In this document: piece after piece, positions 1 through 6,616 of the stretch
How positions within the stretch are numbered: the first letter of the stretch is position 1
Layout of the letters: every line of letters starts with the position of its first letter
Assembly (NCBI GenBank): GCA_947447845.1
Contig: CANFNO010000123.1
Location: 1 to 7,448 of the forward strand
Direction of reading: 5' to 3'
Length of the DNA stretch: 7,448 bases
From: Burkholderiales bacterium
Lineage (GTDB): Bacteria; Pseudomonadota; Gammaproteobacteria; Burkholderiales; Burkholderiaceae
The notes under the pieces: model-generated
The model's input: the letters and a program-made list of their open reading frames with translations, nothing else
What the model was told of the DNA's origin: nothing
Database searches by the model: none
Program-made: the position numbers and the translations under genes

Positions 1-456
1 CGGCAGCAGCAATATAGCCTCAGCATTCGAGGGCGAAAAGCACTTTTCTGCCGCTTGTGCGTAGGGTAGCCATTGATAGGCCGTGTGTTCACGTGGGCTC
101 AAAATTACCGGCGTGCCTTGCGGCACTCGCAGACCGAAAACACGCTCGGTATTGAGCACCGTGCCGGGAGCATAGCGGTGCAGCCAGCGTGGGTAAATGT
201 CGTAAATGTTTTCCAGATTCCAGTCCTGCAAACCGCTATGCAGTGGGGCTCCCTCTGCGCAATCGATGCCGGTCTCCTCCCACACCTCACGGATGGCAGT
301 GGCTGAAAAGGTGTCAGTCAACGCGTCCTTGCTGCCAGTGACCGACTGCCAGAACTCCGTGTCCTGTGTGTCGGCGCGGCGAATCAGCAATACGTCCAGC
401 TCCGAGGTGTAAATCACCACCAGCACGGATTGGGCGATCTTGAAGTTTTTGGTCAT
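1..456 (-). CDS. nudB: Dihydroneopterin triphosphate diphosphatase (Nudix), 3' end cut by the window edge
   Basis: Predicted to remove pyrophosphate from 7,8-dihydroneopterin triphosphate, an early cytoplasmic step of folate synthesis. The window holds 152 codons without a stop; the enterobacterial enzyme is about 150 residues and its C-terminal SN-x-x-AI pattern is matched at residues 143-147, so only a few residues are probably missing. N-terminal strand QSVLVVIY (9-16), FWQSVTGS (35-42), Nudix helix ending REVWEETGI (56-64), then two blocks typical of NudB rather than other Nudix proteins: HRYAPG...NTE (93-104) and EHTAYQWL (123-130). The Nudix box has one residue more than the textbook spacing between its Gly (G41) and Arg (R56), and the first acidic position is Asp (D48) instead of Glu; the metal-binding E57, E60 and E61 are present. 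ATG at 456 is chosen because homology begins within the first residues. The start has no Shine-Dalgarno sequence: the U run of a terminator lies directly against it. Identity is confident, its expression route is not. Confidence 0.93.
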   Translation of the reverse strand, partial: MTKNFKIAQSVLVVIYTSELDVLLIRRADTQDTEFWQSVTGSKDALTDTFSATAIREVWEETGIDCAEGAPLHSGLQDWNLENIYDIYPRWLHRYAPGTVLNTERVFGLRVPQGTPVILSPREHTAYQWLPYAQAAEKCFSPSNAEAILLLP

Positions 457-484
457 AAAAAAGGGCGCTCAAAAAGCGCCCTTT
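457..484 (-). terminator. Rho-independent terminator after aspS, abutting the nudB start codon
   Basis: Read on the minus strand, the arm AAAGGGCGCT (484-475) pairs perfectly over 10 bp with AGCGCCCTTT (469-460) around a 5-base loop (474-470). Six T residues (462-457) follow the GC-rich part, the first three shared with the stem. It begins 39 bases after the aspS stop codon. The last T is immediately followed by the ATG of nudB. In the plus direction the 3' arm ends in only three T before a C, so it is much weaker as a terminator that way. The hairpin and U tract are seen directly; termination efficiency is inferred. Confidence 0.88.
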
Positions 485-494
485 CATTGTGCAC

Positions 495-516
495 CACAGG
501 AGGACAAACCTCCGTG
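495..516 (-). promoter_or_regulatory. Small bulged hairpin between aspS and its terminator
   Basis: On the minus strand CACGGAGG (516-509) can pair with CCTCC-T-GTG (503-495) around the loop TTTGT (508-504), giving a 5-bp GC-rich stem, one bulged T, and three more pairs. It lies 7 bases beyond the aspS stop, upstream of the terminator. GGAGG resembles a ribosome-binding site but is about 20 bases from the nearest ATG (487-485), which is out of frame with nudB, so no gene is served by it. It may only protect the 3' end of the transcript. Function unknown. Confidence 0.3.
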
Positions 517-523
517 CGCCACC

Positions 524-2341
524 TTACGCCGGTTTGGTCGCCAGATCGGTATTACGCAAGCGGATATGCAGTTCGCGCAATTGCTTCTCGTCAACCAGGC
601 TGGGAGCCTGAGTCAGCAGACACTGGGCACGCTGGGTCTTGGGGAAGGCGATCACGTCGCGGATCGACTCGGCGCCGGTCATCATGGTGACGATACGGTC
701 CAAACCAAAGGCCAGGCCACCGTGCGGTGGCGCGCCATATTGCAGGGCGTCCAGCAGGAAGCCAAACTTGATCTGAGCTTCTTCAGGTGTGATCTTCAGT
801 GCGTCAAACACCTTCTTCTGCACATCGGCACGGTGAATACGAACCGAGCCGCCACCCATTTCCCAGCCGTTCAGGACCATGTCATAGCCCTGAGAAATGC
901 ATTTCTCCGGGGCTGTGACCATCCAGTCTTCGTGGCCTTCCTTGGGCGCAGTGAACGGGTGGTGCACGGCGGTGTAGCGGGCGTTTTCCTCGTCGTATTC
1001 AAACATCGGGAAGTCGACCACCCACATCGGACGCCAGGCAGCAGTAAACAGGCCGTTCTTCTTGCCAAACTCGCTATGGCCGATCTTGATGCGCAGGGCA
1101 CCGATGGCGTCGTTGACGATTTTCTCTTTGTCAGCACCGAAGAAGATCAAGTCGCCGTTTTGTGCGCCGCTGCGCGACAGCACTTCGGCCAACGCTTTGT
1201 CGTGCAAGTTTTTGACGATGGGGCTTTGCAGGCCATCACGGCCTTTGGTGATGTCGTTGACACGGATGTAGGCCAGACCCTTGGCGCCGTAGATCTTGAC
1301 GAACTCGGTGTAGGCGTCGATCTCGCCACGACTGATGCCGCCGCCTTCTTTGGAGCCGCCCGGGACGCGCAGGGCCACAACACGGCCACCCTTCATGGTG
1401 GCGGCACCGGAGAAGACCTTGAAGTCCACATCCGCCATCACATCAGTGACTTCGGAGAATTCAAGGTTCACGCGCAGATCGGGCTTGTCGGAGCCATACA
1501 GGCGCATGGCGTCCTGGTACGTCATGACCGGGAACTCGCCCAGATCAACTCCAATGGTGTTCTTGAACACCGTGACGATCATGCCCTGGAACATTTCGCG
1601 GATGTCTTCTTCGCTGAGGAAGGAGGTCTCGATATCGATCTGGGTGAATTCGGGCTGGCGGTCAGCGCGCAAGTCTTCATCACGGAAACACTTGGTGATT
1701 TGGTAGTAGCGGTCAAAGCCAGCCACCATCAGCAACTGTTTGAACAATTGTGGGGATTGCGGCAGGGCAAAGAAATGGCCGTCATGCACGCGGCTGGGCA
1801 CCAGGTAGTCGCGCGCGCCTTCGGGCGTGCTCTTGGTCAGCATCGGGGTTTCGATGTCGACAAAACCATTGGCATCCAGGAATTTGCGCACTTCCATAGC
1901 CACGCGGTAGCGCAGCATCAGGTTGTTTTGCATGTACGGGCGACGCAGGTCCAGCACGCGGTGGGTCAGTCGGGTGGTTTCCGACAGGTTGTCATCGTCC
2001 AGTTGGAACGGCGGCGTGACGGACGGGTTGAGCACGGTGAACTCGTGGCAAAGGACTTCAATCTTGCCGCTCTTGAGATTTTCATTGACCGTGCCTTCGG
2101 GGCGTGCGCGCACAACACCCTTGATTTGCACGCAAAACTCATTGCGCACGTTTTCAGCCACCTTGAACATCTCGGCGCGATCCGGATCGCAGACGACCTG
2201 CACATAACCTTCGCGGTCGCGCAGATCAACAAAGATGACGCCGCCATGGTCGCGACGGCGGTTCACCCAACCGCACAGGGTAACGGTTTGGCCCAACAGG
2301 GCATCGGTCACAAGACCGCAATAGTGGGAGCGCATGGCCAT
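524..2341 (-). CDS. aspS: Aspartyl-tRNA synthetase, likely non-discriminating (Asp/Asn)
   Basis: Class II aminoacyl-tRNA synthetase charging tRNA(Asp), and probably tRNA(Asn), with aspartate in the cytoplasm. With the chosen start it has 605 residues, normal for bacterial AspRS (about 590-600). Order: OB-fold anticodon domain with [23 protein letters not shown] (23-45), motif 1 region ending in DIETPML (162-168), the flipping loop [13 protein letters not shown] (172-184), motif 2 [14 protein letters not shown] (219-232), the bacterial GAD insertion in the middle third, and motif 3 GGLAFGLDR (541-549). His32 and Gly83 match the positions that mark non-discriminating AspRS in Pseudomonas aeruginosa (His31, Gly81), where discriminating E. 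coli AspRS has Leu30 at the first site. The frame can be extended to a GTG at 2359, but homology starts at MxMRSHYCG; ATG at 2341 has an AGAAAG purine run six bases upstream, and ATG at 2335 is an alternative. It sits 48 bases after the DUF502 gene and is followed by a strong terminator, so it probably ends the transcript. Confidence 0.97.
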   Translation of the reverse strand: MAMRSHYCGLVTDALLGQTVTLCGWVNRRRDHGGVIFVDLRDREGYVQVVCDPDRAEMFKVAENVRNEFCVQIKGVVRARPEGTVNENLKSGKIEVLCHEFTVLNPSVTPPFQLDDDNLSETTRLTHRVLDLRRPYMQNNLMLRYRVAMEVRKFLDANGFVDIETPMLTKSTPEGARDYLVPSRVHDGHFFALPQSPQLFKQLLMVAGFDRYYQITKCFRDEDLRADRQPEFTQIDIETSFLSEEDIREMFQGMIVTVFKNTIGVDLGEFPVMTYQDAMRLYGSDKPDLRVNLEFSEVTDVMADVDFKVFSGAATMKGGRVVALRVPGGSKEGGGISRGEIDAYTEFVKIYGAKGLAYIRVNDITKGRDGLQSPIVKNLHDKALAEVLSRSGAQNGDLIFFGADKEKIVNDAIGALRIKIGHSEFGKKNGLFTAAWRPMWVVDFPMFEYDEENARYTAVHHPFTAPKEGHEDWMVTAPEKCISQGYDMVLNGWEMGGGSVRIHRADVQKKVFDALKITPEEAQIKFGFLLDALQYGAPPHGGLAFGLDRIVTMMTGAESIRDVIAFPKTQRAQCLLTQAPSLVDEKQLRELHIRLRNTDLATKPA

Positions 2342-2389
2342 AGCTTGCTTTCTAAACACTGCACTGTTGGCAGCTGGTTTGACAAAGGG

Positions 2390-3049
2390 TTATTTCGGAA
2401 GAGTGGTTGGCTGTTTCGGAGCATGCAGGTGCTCGACGGGCACGACCGAGCCCATGGAAATCACGTAAGTCAGGGCTTCATCCACGCTCATCTCCAGCTC
2501 AATCACTTCAGAGCGGGGAAGCATCAAAAAGAAACCGCTGGTTGGGTTGGGCGTAGTGGGCACATACACGCTCACCATATCCGCACCCAGGTGCGTTTGC
2601 ACCTCGCCGCCGGGCACCCCGGTCTGAAAAGCAATGGTCCAACTGCCGGCTCGCGGGTACTGCACCAGCATGGCGGTGCGAAAGGCATTGCCGTTGCTGG
2701 AAAACAGTGTGTCAGAAACCTTCTTGACGCTGTTGTAAATGGATCTGACGATAGGGATGTTGGTGAATAAGCGATCCCACTGGCGCAACCACCAACGTCC
2801 GGCCACATTGGCCACCAGAGCTCCGGTAAGTAGCAAAGCGACGGCCACCAACAGAACGCCCAGACCGGGAATATGGTGCAGCCGCTCGATCAGTGGCTCC
2901 ATATTGGCCGGAACAACCGCAGCCACCATGGAAAGCAGAGCAAAGAAAACCGCGTCCAGCGTACCCACCAGCCAGAGCAACACCCACAGGGTGATGGCCA
3001 AAGGCAGCCAGACCATGAGACCGGCGAGCAGGTATTTTTTAAAGGGCAC
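2390..3049 (-). CDS. DUF502 family inner-membrane protein
   Basis: A 219-residue protein of the DUF502 family, whose biochemical role is not established. Two hydrophobic segments, about residues 6-28 and 60-84, fit inner-membrane helices; the rest is a soluble domain. Family blocks are visible: NIPIVRSIYNSVKKVSDTLF (97-116), a strand-rich stretch around AMLVQYPRAGSWTIAFQTG (126-144), and NPTSGFFLMLPRSEVIELEM (168-187) followed by VDEALTYVISMG (189-200). The start is GTG at 3049, supported by GGAG five bases upstream (3058-3055) and by homology from the first residues (basic MPFKKYLLAG before helix 1). It lies 24 bases after the zinc-ribbon gene and 48 before aspS, so it is probably cotranscribed with both. 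Family assignment is firm, function is not. Confidence 0.9.
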   Translation of the reverse strand: MPFKKYLLAGLMVWLPLAITLWVLLWLVGTLDAVFFALLSMVAAVVPANMEPLIERLHHIPGLGVLLVAVALLLTGALVANVAGRWWLRQWDRLFTNIPIVRSIYNSVKKVSDTLFSSNGNAFRTAMLVQYPRAGSWTIAFQTGVPGGEVQTHLGADMVSVYVPTTPNPTSGFFLMLPRSEVIELEMSVDEALTYVISMGSVVPVEHLHAPKQPTTLPK

Positions 3050-3054
3050 GATTG

Positions 3055-3058
3055 CTCC
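3055..3058 (-). promoter_or_regulatory. Ribosome-binding site of the DUF502 gene
   Basis: GGAG followed by CAATC and then the GTG start. The same nine bases, GGAGCAATC, precede the start of the Tim44-domain gene at 6603-6595. This motif decides the GTG start, since no ATG lies nearby in frame. Confidence 0.7.
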
Positions 3059-3073
3059 GATACATCTGGGTGG

Positions 3074-3406
3074 TCAGGCTGCTGCAGCCGGTTTAGCAGC
3101 TGGTGCGGCAGCCGGAGTTGCTGCCTCCGGCTTGGCGGTGCTAGCAGGCGCATCACCAGATGCGGCGGCTGCAGGCGCTGCATCCCCCGATGCCGGGGCT
3201 ACGGCAGTTGCGGGGGCGGCACCTGAGCCTTTGAAGTCTGTGGCGTACCAGCCCGTGCCTTTAAGCTGAAAACCTGCGGCCGTCAGCTGCTTTTTAAAGG
3301 TCGACTGGGCACAAGCCGGGCAGTCGGTGAGCACGGGATCGGAGATTTTTTGCAGAACGTCCTTGGCAAACCCGCAGGACTCGCACTTGTAAGCGTATAT
3401 GGGCAT
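3074..3406 (-). CDS. FmdB-type zinc-ribbon protein with Ala/Pro-rich tail
   Basis: A 110-residue protein with the N-terminal zinc ribbon of the FmdB/CxxC_CxxC_SSSS family: MPIYAYKCESCG with Cys8 and Cys11, then CPAC with Cys29 and Cys32, the four expected zinc ligands. The ribbon is followed by TAAGFQLKGTGWYATDFK (42-59), a conserved block of the proteobacterial members. From about residue 61 to the end the chain is almost only Ala, Pro, Ser, Gly, Asp, Lys and Thr, with a near-duplicated ASGDA unit; it should be disordered. The family was named after a putative regulator of formamidase, but that role is not supported for short ribbon proteins like this one, so no function is assigned. The start ATG at 3406 is fixed by homology; the leader has only a weak GAG. 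A TATAAT box lies about 37 bases upstream. Downstream, DUF502 starts after 24 bases. Confidence 0.9.
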   Translation of the reverse strand: MPIYAYKCESCGFAKDVLQKISDPVLTDCPACAQSTFKKQLTAAGFQLKGTGWYATDFKGSGAAPATAVAPASGDAAPAAAASGDAPASTAKPEAATPAAAPAAKPAAAA

Positions 3407-3442
3407 GGATTGAGGCTCTGACCGGTGATTACAAAGCCTTCA

Positions 3443-3448
3443 ATTATA
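3443..3448 (-). promoter_or_regulatory. Candidate -10 box for the zinc ribbon-DUF502-aspS unit
   Basis: A perfect TATAAT hexamer on the minus strand in the 51-base gap between ubiB and the zinc-ribbon gene, nine bases past the ubiB stop codon. A start site about seven bases downstream would leave a leader of roughly 30 bases before the ATG at 3406. The corresponding -35 position falls in the last ubiB codons and is poor (TTCGGC at 17-base spacing), so the call rests on the -10 box and its location. No terminator hairpin is seen after ubiB, so read-through from the ubi genes is also possible. Confidence 0.45.
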
Positions 3449-3457
3449 GAGCCGAGC

Positions 3458-5026
3458 CTAAAAGTGCCGAAGCCCCACCAGAATCTGCATCGCCACGGCG
3501 CCCAGAGAGAAGCCGATCACCAAGGCGATGAGCCATTGCAGCATGCGGTTGGTGCGTTTTTGCTCCTGCAGCAGCTCACGCGCCAGTTTGTCGGACTGCG
3601 TGTTTTCGTTGCCTCGCTTCAGGAAGTTATGCACCAGCAGGGGTAACTCGGGGAGCAACTTGGCATAGTGCGGCGCCTGGTCCTTGAGTTGCTCAAAAAA
3701 CTTCTGCGGCCCTACCTGCTCCAACATCCACTTTTCCAAAAATGGCTTGGCCGTCGCCCACAGATCGAGCTCAGGATCGAGTTCCCGCCCCAAACCTTCA
3801 ATATTCAGCAAGGTCTTTTGCAACAACACCAGTTGCGGCTGAATCTCGACTTGGAAGCGGCGCGACATCTGGAACAGGCGCATCAGCAGCAAGCCCAGAG
3901 AGATTTCCTTCAGCGGCCTGTCGAAATACGGCTCGCAAACCGAGCGCACAGCAGCTTCCAGTTCGTCTACGCGGGTCGATGTCGGTACCCATCCGGACTC
4001 GATATGCAGTTCTGCCACGCGCTTGTAGTCACGCCGGAAGAAAGCAGCAAAATTTTGCGCCAGGTATTCTTTGTCAACCTCGGTGAGCGTGCCCACGATG
4101 CCAAAGTCCAGAGAAATATAGCGCCCGAAAGTCTTGGGATCCAGGCTGACCTGGATGTTTCCCGGATGCATGTCGGCATGGAAAAATCCATCGCGAAACA
4201 CCTGAGTAAAAAAGATCGTGACACCATCACGCGCCAGCTTGGGGATATCCACGCCGGCTGAACGCAAGCGCTCCACCTGACTGATGGGTACACCATTCAT
4301 ACGCTCCATGACGAGCACTTCAGTGGTGCAGAAGTCCCACAGCATTTCCGGAATCATCACCAGTTGCAAGCCTTCCATATTGCGCCGCAACTGGGCAGCG
4401 CTGGAGGCCTCGCGGATCAGATCCAACTCGTCGTGCAGGTATTTGTCAAACTCAGCCACCACCTCGCGCGGCTTCAGGCGTTTGCCGTCGCTGGACAAAC
4501 CATCCACCCAACCAGCCATCATGCGCATAAGGCCCAGGTCGCTATCGATCGCAGACAGCATTCCGGGTCGCAAGACCTTCACCGCCACTTCGCGCTCGCG
4601 ACCGCTGCGATCCTTGATGACTGCAAAATGCACCTGAGCGATCGAGGCACTGGCAACCGGCTCCTGCTCAAAGGAGACAAATATCTCCTTCAAGGGGCGG
4701 CGCAGTGAACGCTCGATAATCGCCACCGCTTGCGCTGCCGGGAACGGCGGCACACGGTCTTGCAATCGAGCCAATTCATCTGCAATGTCCACCGGCATCA
4801 GATCGCGCCGGGTGGACAGCACCTGACCGAACTTGACAAATATCGGCCCCAAACTCTCCAAAGCCTCACGCAGGCGCTGGCCACGCGGCTCGTGACGACG
4901 CCCCACCGACACTACACGGGCAATCCAGTGCAGCCAGGGCTTTTGAAAGCTGGAGAGGACCAACTCATCCAGACCGTATCGCAAGGCGATCCAGACGATG
5001 TACAGGCCGCGAAACAGGCGACTCAT
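3458..5026 (-). CDS. ubiB: UbiB, atypical ABC1/ADCK kinase-like ATPase of ubiquinone biosynthesis
   Basis: A 522-residue member of the UbiB/COQ8 family, required for aerobic ubiquinone synthesis; family members bind and hydrolyse ATP and are thought to help extract or present membrane-embedded precursors to the Ubi enzymes. Family-specific features are all present: KFGQ (65-68) of the KxGQ motif, the Ala-rich nucleotide loop [10 protein letters not shown] (124-133), the VAVKV lysine (Lys150), the ExD motif ELD (200-202), the catalytic-loop equivalent HADMHPGN (283-290), and LDFG (306-309). The C-terminal 30 residues include a hydrophobic segment (about 494-518) that should anchor the protein in the inner membrane, as in the E. 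coli protein. The start ATG at 5026 overlaps the stop of ubiJ as ATGA, so the two are probably translationally coupled; no good independent ribosome-binding site is needed. No defect is seen. Confidence 0.97.
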   Translation of the reverse strand: MSRLFRGLYIVWIALRYGLDELVLSSFQKPWLHWIARVVSVGRRHEPRGQRLREALESLGPIFVKFGQVLSTRRDLMPVDIADELARLQDRVPPFPAAQAVAIIERSLRRPLKEIFVSFEQEPVASASIAQVHFAVIKDRSGREREVAVKVLRPGMLSAIDSDLGLMRMMAGWVDGLSSDGKRLKPREVVAEFDKYLHDELDLIREASSAAQLRRNMEGLQLVMIPEMLWDFCTTEVLVMERMNGVPISQVERLRSAGVDIPKLARDGVTIFFTQVFRDGFFHADMHPGNIQVSLDPKTFGRYISLDFGIVGTLTEVDKEYLAQNFAAFFRRDYKRVAELHIESGWVPTSTRVDELEAAVRSVCEPYFDRPLKEISLGLLLMRLFQMSRRFQVEIQPQLVLLQKTLLNIEGLGRELDPELDLWATAKPFLEKWMLEQVGPQKFFEQLKDQAPHYAKLLPELPLLVHNFLKRGNENTQSDKLARELLQEQKRTNRMLQWLIALVIGFSLGAVAMQILVGLRHF

Positions 5027-5583
5027 GCAGCGTTGCCGGAGTTGGTTTCGTTAGCGGTTTTATCCTTTACCCGTTGACCCAAAAAGTCGCGCAGCGCACC
5101 CGAAAACTTGCGCCCGGTTTCAACCAGCATGTGCGACGGGGCGTCACCCACGACCCGTGACAGGTCTTCTTCAACATCCCAGCGGACGTTGTCTGCCAGC
5201 CAATTGACCTCGGCTGCAAGTTGCACATCCCCTTCGATTCGCACCGGTGGCTTGACCCCTTGCAAGAGGCCCTGAGCCAGCGCAAATGGGGACTCTTCAG
5301 TGAGCACCAGGGTCAGGTCGGGCGTGGCACCTTCGTCTGCCAGGTCCAGCAGACCCGCGGGTGTAATCAGGATCTTGAAGGTGAAACTGCGCCATTGGGT
5401 CAAAACAACCCTGCCCGACTGACGCACCAGGCGCTGCATGGCCTGTGGCTCTTGCATGAGCACATGGTTGAGCACCAGCACGCACTTGCGGTGGGTTTCA
5501 TCAATGGCCCAAGCGGGTGGGGTGGGGACCGGAAGAGACTTGAAAAAGTCTTCCACAAATGAAAAAGGGGACTGTGTTGCCAT
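5023..5583 (-). CDS. ubiJ: UbiJ, SCP2-domain ubiquinone biosynthesis accessory factor
   Basis: A 186-residue protein with an SCP2-like lipid-binding fold. UbiJ acts with UbiK and binds lipids to organise the soluble Ubi complex of aerobic ubiquinone synthesis; it is not an enzyme. Visible are the N-terminal helix with [17 protein letters not shown] (36-52), the beta-rich SCP2 core to about residue 118, and the diagnostic segment [20 protein letters not shown] (114-133) followed by [14 protein letters not shown] (134-147). The tail from 172 is polar. Its position directly before ubiB with a 4-base overlap, and downstream of ubiE, matches the enterobacterial order and supports the name over a generic SCP2 protein. 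The start at 5583 is the only one keeping the N-terminal helix. It lacks a well-spaced Shine-Dalgarno sequence (GGGGA only two bases away) and sits inside a hairpin loop, described separately. Confidence 0.9.
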   Translation of the reverse strand: MATQSPFSFVEDFFKSLPVPTPPAWAIDETHRKCVLVLNHVLMQEPQAMQRLVRQSGRVVLTQWRSFTFKILITPAGLLDLADEGATPDLTLVLTEESPFALAQGLLQGVKPPVRIEGDVQLAAEVNWLADNVRWDVEEDLSRVVGDAPSHMLVETGRKFSGALRDFLGQRVKDKTANETNSGNAA

Positions 5584-5590
5584 AGTCCCC
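5562..5590 (-). promoter_or_regulatory. Hairpin plus U run enclosing the ubiJ start codon
   Basis: On the minus strand GGGGACT (5590-5584) pairs perfectly with AGTCCCC (5573-5567). The 10-base loop (5583-5574) begins with the ubiJ ATG, and the stem is followed at once by five T (5566-5562). The 5' arm contains the only purine-rich stretch that could act as ribosome-binding site. The layout is that of an intrinsic terminator straddling a start codon, or of a translation-blocking hairpin. The structure is seen in the sequence; activity is inferred, and a 7-bp stem could also be chance. Confidence 0.45.
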
Positions 5591-5622
5591 GATTATTCCC
5601 TGAAAGCAAGACGAATTTGTGG

Positions 5623-6594
5623 CTATTGCAAGGCTTGCACGCCAGCCACCAACCAGCCGACCTGGCCACTTTTTGGTTTGGTCATGTTCCAAACCTCACG
5701 GAATGGGCTGGGACCTGCGGAAGGATCTTCACGAATCATGCCGGAAAACTCCACGCTGGCCATGTACTCGTCGGCAAGTTCCTCAATGCCAAGCAAGTGC
5801 GCCTCAATCATCACGACTTCGGTGGAGTTGGGTGTGGCGCCCGTATGGGCTTCACGCTCAGCCAATTGATTGCGAATTTCACCCAACATGGAATCGGTCA
5901 TCATCGCGCGCAACGCCGGAATGTCAGACCGATCCCATGCCGCTTGCAAGGTCACGAAATTGCTCTTGGCAGCGCGCAAAAAGCCCTCGCTATCGAAACC
6001 GTCCGGCACACCCCAGCTTTGAGAACCCGTCAAAGCCGAGCCGATCATCGAGCCGCCACCGTCAAGCGGTGTCATGCCGCTTCGCTCGAAAGGACGGGCC
6101 GACGAGTCGTTACCCACATTCTCAGGGCGATAAGGTTGGGCCGCCGGCATAGGCGCACGACCCGCGCCTTGGAAAGCGAACGGGCTACTTTGCGCAGCAG
6201 CCGCACTGTTGCGGCGGCGCATAAACATGCCAACCAGCATCATTACGCCCAACGCCAACATGCCAAACATCAGGATTTGCCCAAAAGCCTCGCCCATGCC
6301 CAAAGAGTGGGCAAGCCACGCCAAGCCCAGACCTGCTGCCAAGCCGCCAAGCATGGCTCCCCATGGGCGACGTGCGGGTGCCACGGGCGCCGGTGCGGCA
6401 ACCGCGGGCGCCGGCTTTGCCACGTTGTTCACGCCCTGTGTGGGCGCCGCGGGGGCGGCGGGCGCAGTCCCGCGCTGTGTCACGTTGCTAGACTGTTTAC
6501 CAAAAGACAAGCCACCGCCCAGACGTTTTGCGGCCTGGGCGTTCATGCCGCTCAGTGCCAATGCCAACGTCAAAACCACAACAGACCACTTCAT
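5623..6594 (-). CDS. Tim44-domain (Tim44-like) membrane-anchored protein
   Basis: A 323-residue protein with a C-terminal Tim44-like domain (about 198-322), the lipid-binding fold shared with mitochondrial Tim44. Order: a signal peptide MKWSVVVLTLALALSGMNAQA (1-21) with an AQA-A cleavage site, the RLGGGLSFGKQSS motif (24-36) typical of bacterial members, an Ala/Pro linker (43-75), two hydrophobic helices (about 80-99 and 105-125) ending in RRR, a polar low-complexity linker (130-195), then the Tim44 domain ending VGWLVAGVQAL. The frame is open upstream to 6690, but ATG at 6594 starts the signal peptide and has GGAG five bases upstream. It lies 22 bases after ubiE and 39 before ubiJ, within the ubiquinone cluster. 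Bacteria lack the TIM23 import motor, so the mitochondrial name does not give a function; a membrane or lipid-linked role near the Ubi enzymes is only inference. Domain call is firm. Confidence 0.9.
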   Translation of the reverse strand: MKWSVVVLTLALALSGMNAQAAKRLGGGLSFGKQSSNVTQRGTAPAAPAAPTQGVNNVAKPAPAVAAPAPVAPARRPWGAMLGGLAAGLGLAWLAHSLGMGEAFGQILMFGMLALGVMMLVGMFMRRRNSAAAAQSSPFAFQGAGRAPMPAAQPYRPENVGNDSSARPFERSGMTPLDGGGSMIGSALTGSQSWGVPDGFDSEGFLRAAKSNFVTLQAAWDRSDIPALRAMMTDSMLGEIRNQLAEREAHTGATPNSTEVVMIEAHLLGIEELADEYMASVEFSGMIREDPSAGPSPFREVWNMTKPKSGQVGWLVAGVQALQ

Positions 6595-6599
6595 GATTG

Positions 6600-6603
6600 C
6601 TCC
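6600..6603 (-). promoter_or_regulatory. Ribosome-binding site of the Tim44-domain gene
   Basis: GGAG, then CAATC, then ATG at 6594. It sits in the short gap after ubiE and decides the start at the signal peptide rather than at upstream in-frame codons, which would begin inside ubiE. Confidence 0.75.
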
Positions 6604-6616
6604 AAAAATTCTTTGC

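Noticed and set aside
485..487. ATG upstream of nudB as an alternative start.
   Set aside because: It is out of frame with nudB (31 bases apart), so it cannot encode its N-terminus.
2342..2359. Six-codon N-terminal extension of AspRS from a GTG at 2359.
   Set aside because: AspRS homology begins at MRSHYCG, and the GTG lacks a Shine-Dalgarno sequence, whereas the ATG at 2341 has a purine run at suitable distance.
2346..2366. Interrupted palindrome AACACTGCACTGTT in the DUF502-aspS gap.
   Set aside because: Short, with a central mismatch and no loop or U run; not distinguishable from chance.
440..2770. A 776-codon open frame on the plus strand opposite aspS and DUF502.
   Set aside because: It mirrors the codon bias of two certain genes on the other strand, crosses their intergenic gap, has a His/Gln/Val/Ala-rich composition typical of antisense frames, and shows no recognisable domain.
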